A model generated the notes under the pieces. The model ran no database searches. It was not told the origin of the DNA and saw only the letters and a list, made by a program, of their open reading frames with translations. Position numbers and translations under genes: made by a program. A stretch of 8,584 nt of DNA from an uncultured Saprospiraceae bacterium (GTDB taxonomy: Bacteria; Bacteroidota; Bacteroidia; Chitinophagales; Saprospiraceae): NCBI GenBank assembly GCA_905479665.1, contig CAJQNM010000197.1, forward strand, positions 1-8,584, given 5' to 3'. Shown here piece after piece: positions 6,020 through 8,584 of this stretch (position 1 is its first letter; every line of letters begins with the position of its first letter).

Positions 6020-7048
6020 TTACGAAACAACAACAATCTCACGATTCTCCTTAGAAGACTTATATATATGTTCAATTAAATCAAGTGCTGACAAACTATC
6101 CACGCCTGTCACGAGAGGATCTCTATCTTCTAAAATAGCATCCGCAAAATCCGCGATCTGCAATTGATGAAATTGATCCGCAATTGCGAGTGGATCGGAA
6201 GATCCAGAATTATTGACGTCACGGGTTTCAACTCGAGCATTCTCCTCTCCTCGAATATTCCACTCGATAATATTTCCATTTTCTAAGATGGCACTCCCCT
6301 CCTCGCCAAAAATCTCGAGGCGCTCCGCATAGCCCGGATACAATGCGGTACTGCCTTCGATCATACCAAAAGCTCCATTCGCAAAAGTCAACATTGCCAA
6401 TCCTATATCTTCCCCCTCGATATTATGATGCAGTGTGTGTGTTTTTGCAAAAACCTTCTCCACACCTCCCATAATATCCAACAATAAATCGATCGTATGA
6501 ATGCCTTGATTAATCAATGCCGCTCCCCCATCTCCTTGCAACGTGCCCTTCCAAACACTCGAAGAATAATAGGATGGGTCACGATACCATTTAATGTATG
6601 CATTGCCCAACAGCAATTTTCCAAATTTCCCCTCAGTCACTGCTGCTTTCAATTTCACAAAGTCTCCCTTAAATCGATTCTGAAAAATACAGCCCAATTT
6701 CACACCGGCCTCCTCGCAGATTCGCACCATCTCACCAGCCCGCTCCATATTAATTTCCAAGGGTTTTTCGCAAAGGACATGCAAACCCAGGGCTGCGGCT
6801 TCCCGAGCAGACTCCAGGTGACGCCCCGAAGGTGTGCAAATACAAACTGCATCTACTGCATTTTGACGCGCCAGCTGGGTCAGATCCGTTATGCCCGCCA
6901 CTCCAAACTGTTCCTCAGCTGCTTGCGCACGCTCAGACGATGCTGAATGCACACCCACCAGCTCACATTGCGGACTCGATCGTATTGCCTTGGCATGCAT
7001 GGCTGCAATACCTCCTGTTCCCATAACTACAAATTTTACCTGCCTCAT
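6020..7048 (-). CDS. Gfo/Idh/MocA family oxidoreductase, cytoplasmic
   Basis: A 342-residue NAD(P)-dependent sugar or polyol dehydrogenase. The N-terminal Rossmann fold opens with VVMGTGGIAAMHAKAI (7-22). The family's CEKPLE motif is at 93-98, with catalytic Lys95. The C-terminal alpha/beta domain has GGAALINQGIHTIDLLLD (174-191), where His184 is in the usual catalytic position and Asp187 follows. There is no signal peptide, so it should act in the cytoplasm. It converges on the SDR gene with only 26 bases between the stops and no evident terminator hairpin there. It is divergent from the Tat-exported relative at 7141 across a 92-base gap. The substrate cannot be read from the sequence; inositol, glucoside and other sugar dehydrogenases all fall in this family. 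The ATG at 7048 directly precedes the conserved RQVKFVVMGTGG, so the start is well supported. Confidence 0.9.
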   Translation of the reverse strand: MRQVKFVVMGTGGIAAMHAKAIRSSPQCELVGVHSASSERAQAAEEQFGVAGITDLTQLARQNAVDAVCICTPSGRHLESAREAAALGLHVLCEKPLEINMERAGEMVRICEEAGVKLGCIFQNRFKGDFVKLKAAVTEGKFGKLLLGNAYIKWYRDPSYYSSSVWKGTLQGDGGAALINQGIHTIDLLLDIMGGVEKVFAKTHTLHHNIEGEDIGLAMLTFANGAFGMIEGSTALYPGYAERLEIFGEEGSAILENGNIIEWNIRGEENARVETRDVNNSGSSDPLAIADQFHQLQIADFADAILEDRDPLVTGVDSLSALDLIEHIYKSSKENREIVVVS

Positions 7049-7070
7049 AAGGATGAAGATATTCTCTTTT

Positions 7071-7080
7071 TCCTACTTTA
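7071..7080 (+). promoter_or_regulatory. Shared motif TCCTACTTTA in the divergent Gfo spacer
   Basis: This copy ends 60 bases before the ATG at 7141 and begins 22 bases beyond the first base of the divergent gene (7048). The context CTTTTTCCTACTTTAGGGCA is almost identical to that upstream of uxaC, differing by single-base length changes. The core CCTA-CTT-TAGG is a perfect short dyad here. TACTTTAG matches the Bacteroidota -7 consensus TAnnTTTG at five of six defined bases, but there is no TTTG or TTG about 20 bases upstream. One site in this 92-base gap could control both genes. Confidence 0.5.
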
Positions 7081-7140
7081 GGGCACCTCTAGATATTCCT
7101 TCTTCTGCTCACTAATAGAAACTCAACAATTTGAAAGTTC

Positions 7141-8274
7141 ATGGAAAACAATCGTCGATCATTTATTAAGAAGACCGTGCTTAGTTCAGGCGCTATTATG
7201 CTAGGCACAACAGCAAAGAGCTATTCCCGCATTCTCGGTTCCAATGATCGGGTGCGCGTAGGTATCATAGGCTTTTCAAATCGATGCCGAGGCTCGCTCG
7301 TTCCCGCTTTCGTCAAGCACCAGGAAGCGATGAATTTTGAGTTTGTCGCCGTATCCGACTTATGGAATCGCCGACGCGAGGAGGCAATCGCCCATGTCAA
7401 AGAGAAAGCAGGCAGCACCATTACCGCCTATCGCAACAATGAAGAACTGTACGAGGCCGACGTGGTCGATGCAGTGGTAATCTCTACTGCCGATTTTCAG
7501 CATGCTTTACACACGGTGCAAGCTGCAGAAGCCGGCGTCGATGCCTACGTGGAAAAGCCATTTGCCGAAACGATGGCAGATGCCCGTGCAGGCTTGGCAG
7601 CTGTAAAGGAAGCAGGCATCATAGTGCAGATCGGTTCTCAACGGCGCAGTGGTGCAAATTACCATGCCGCCAAGCAATACATAGACTCTGGAAAATTTGG
7701 CGACATCGTCTCTGTTGACATGACCTGGAACGTCAATCAGCCCGGCCGTTGGCGCCTCCCCCAACTAACCAAAGAAATAAAAGAGTCTGATACGGATTGG
7801 AAGCGCTATCTCATGAATCGACCTTACGAAGCCTGGGACCCTCGCAAGTATCTGGAATATCGTCTCTTCTGGCCTTTTTCCTCCGGAATTCCTGGCCAGT
7901 GGATGGCCCATCAGATTGATACAGTGCATTGGTTTTCTGGGCTAGACCATCCGCGCAGTGTAGCTGCCAATGGCGGCATCTATCTGTGGAAAGACGGAAG
8001 GAAAAATTATGATACCATGACGGCCGTCTTTGACTATGGTCCTCTCACAGACCCCACCCGTGGATTTCAAGTTGTTTACTCTTCTCGTTTCACAAATTCC
8101 GCCGGAGGTACCAAAGAAATTTATTATTCCAATGCCGGAGAATTAAATCTAAAATCCAACAAGGTCACACCCAATGGCGGCTTGGTAGAACGTCATGCCT
8201 CTAAGATGGGAATGCAACCAACCCAACTGGAGGAATTTGATCTTGCCAGCAGCGACGTGCAGGTGGTCACCTAA
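7141..8274 (+). CDS. Tat-exported Gfo/Idh/MocA oxidoreductase, cut short by an in-frame stop
   Basis: The N-terminus carries a twin-arginine signal, NRRSFIKK (4-11), then a hydrophobic stretch (VLSSGAIMLGTTA), so the protein should be folded in the cytoplasm, probably with bound nucleotide, and exported to the periplasm. The Rossmann segment is VRVGIIGFSNRCRG (38-51), with YVEKPFAE at 136-143 (Lys139). The C-terminal domain has GQWMAHQIDTVHWFSGLDHP (252-271), the likely catalytic His/Asp region. The product stops at residue 377, at TAA 8272-8274, whereas homologues of this Tat-bearing group usually run to about 440-460. The same frame continues for 72 more conserved-looking codons. As written, the protein lacks the C-terminal helices that close the family's domain and may be unstable or inactive. 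The substrate is unknown; relatives are linked to oxidation or reshaping of sugars and glycosides. Confidence 0.85.
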   Translation: MENNRRSFIKKTVLSSGAIMLGTTAKSYSRILGSNDRVRVGIIGFSNRCRGSLVPAFVKHQEAMNFEFVAVSDLWNRRREEAIAHVKEKAGSTITAYRNNEELYEADVVDAVVISTADFQHALHTVQAAEAGVDAYVEKPFAETMADARAGLAAVKEAGIIVQIGSQRRSGANYHAAKQYIDSGKFGDIVSVDMTWNVNQPGRWRLPQLTKEIKESDTDWKRYLMNRPYEAWDPRKYLEYRLFWPFSSGIPGQWMAHQIDTVHWFSGLDHPRSVAANGGIYLWKDGRKNYDTMTAVFDYGPLTDPTRGFQVVYSSRFTNSAGGTKEIYYSNAGELNLKSNKVTPNGGLVERHASKMGMQPTQLEEFDLASSDVQVVT

Positions 8275-8493
8275 GCAAACACGGGGGCCGACAATACGAC
8301 CTCTCTGCACATGCTCAACTGGATGGAATGTGTGCGCAGTCGTAACACCCCAAATGCGCCTGTAAAAGTGGGCTACAACCACTCGATCGCCAACATCATG
8401 ACGACCGCAGCTTTACGCACTGGCAAATACGTAACATTCGACGAAGAAAACCAAGAGGTGCTCGCAGGAGGCAAAATCTTCCATTACGAATGA
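8275..8493 (+). pseudogene. Detached C-terminal segment of the Tat Gfo/Idh/MocA gene
   Basis: Directly after TAA 8272-8274 the same frame stays open for 72 codons to TGA 8491-8493. It reads GADNTTSLHMLNWMECVRSR, then GYNHSIANIMTTAALRTGK and ends GGKIFHYE. The HMxNWxECxRSR and NHSIAxIMTTAALRTG phrases are, to my knowledge, the normal ending of this oxidoreductase group, so this is the missing end of the 7141 gene and not a separate gene. A restored product would be 450 residues. An ATG at 8311 could restart translation but would yield only 60 residues with no domain of its own. Confidence 0.85.
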
Positions 8494-8584
8494 TTGAGAT
8501 AAATAGTCACAATAATTATTTATGCGGAGGTCTACTCGCAGTGGCATTTATTTTCCTTAATAATAGTGTACCGATGGCTCAGGA
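8490..8584 (+). CDS. Start of an exported protein, truncated by the window edge
   Basis: An ATG at 8490-8492 overlaps the TGA of the preceding frame as ATGA, an arrangement typical of translationally coupled operon genes. The frame is open to the right edge (31 codons). It reads MIEINSHNNYLCGG, then the hydrophobic core LLAVAFIFL, then NNSVPMAQ, which resembles a Sec signal peptide cleaved after Ala-Gln, common in Bacteroidota. The mature protein is almost entirely outside the window, so no function can be assigned. Its position suggests a periplasmic or surface partner of the Tat Gfo oxidoreductase. Confidence 0.65.
   Translation, partial: MIEINSHNNYLCGGLLAVAFIFLNNSVPMAQ

Noticed and set aside
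6497..6946. 149-codon plus-strand open frame antisense to the cytoplasmic Gfo gene
   Set aside because: It lies wholly within a well-supported gene on the other strand, has composition typical of a reverse reading (Cys, His, Gln and Arg rich) and shows no domain.
8272..8274. Programmed recoding of the in-frame stop as selenocysteine or similar
   Set aside because: The codon is TAA, not TGA, no recoding hairpin is evident just downstream, and the enzyme family has no selenocysteine here; mutation or error is simpler.

Overview
The window looks like chromosomal DNA from a member of the Bacteroidota, perhaps a marine or sediment lineage near the Saprospiria or Cytophagia; the class is a guess. 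The phylum call rests on four things: a large secreted protein ending in a type IX secretion (T9SS) type A sorting tail, a Tat-exported Gfo/Idh/MocA oxidoreductase, the lack of strong Shine-Dalgarno sites before the starts, and an SDR-type D-mannonate oxidoreductase. I see no tRNA, rRNA, CRISPR array, insertion sequence or phage gene.

Layout, left to right. At 3-95 a short open frame enters from the left edge, possibly the tail of a gene convergent with uxaC. Positions 101-146 hold an AT-rich heptamer repeat next to the uxaC stop codon. uxaC (glucuronate isomerase) lies on the minus strand at 147-1568. A clear intrinsic terminator at 1646-1675 separates it from a minus-strand gene at 1701-3716, which encodes a cysteine-rich, multi-domain secreted T9SS cargo protein. 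A 401-bp divergent intergenic region (3717-4117) holds a nested inverted repeat, a possible 23-codon ORF and the upstream region of kdgK. kdgK (2-keto-3-deoxygluconate kinase, 4118-5155) and an SDR D-mannonate oxidoreductase (5190-5993) form a plus-strand operon. A cytoplasmic Gfo/Idh/MocA oxidoreductase (6020-7048, minus) converges on them. It is divergent from a Tat-exported Gfo/Idh/MocA gene (from 7141, plus), whose frame is cut by an in-frame TAA at 8272-8274 and then stays open to 8493. The next gene starts at 8490 in an ATGA overlap, begins with a signal peptide and leaves the window.

Together the core genes form most of the hexuronate isomerase pathway: glucuronate to fructuronate (UxaC), fructuronate to mannonate (SDR oxidoreductase), and 2-keto-3-deoxygluconate to its 6-phosphate (KdgK). 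Mannonate dehydratase (UxuA) and the KDPG aldolase are not in the window. The two Gfo/Idh/MocA proteins and the exported product at the right edge suggest further sugar oxidation or processing, partly in the periplasm.

The strongest non-genic signal is an identical 10-mer, TCCTACTTTA. It occurs upstream of uxaC (minus), kdgK (plus) and the Tat Gfo gene (plus), each time 28-60 bases before the start and in the direction of the gene. In two of the three copies the match extends on both sides. It may be a shared promoter element or operator tying these units together. The second main anomaly is the in-frame stop in the Tat Gfo gene.
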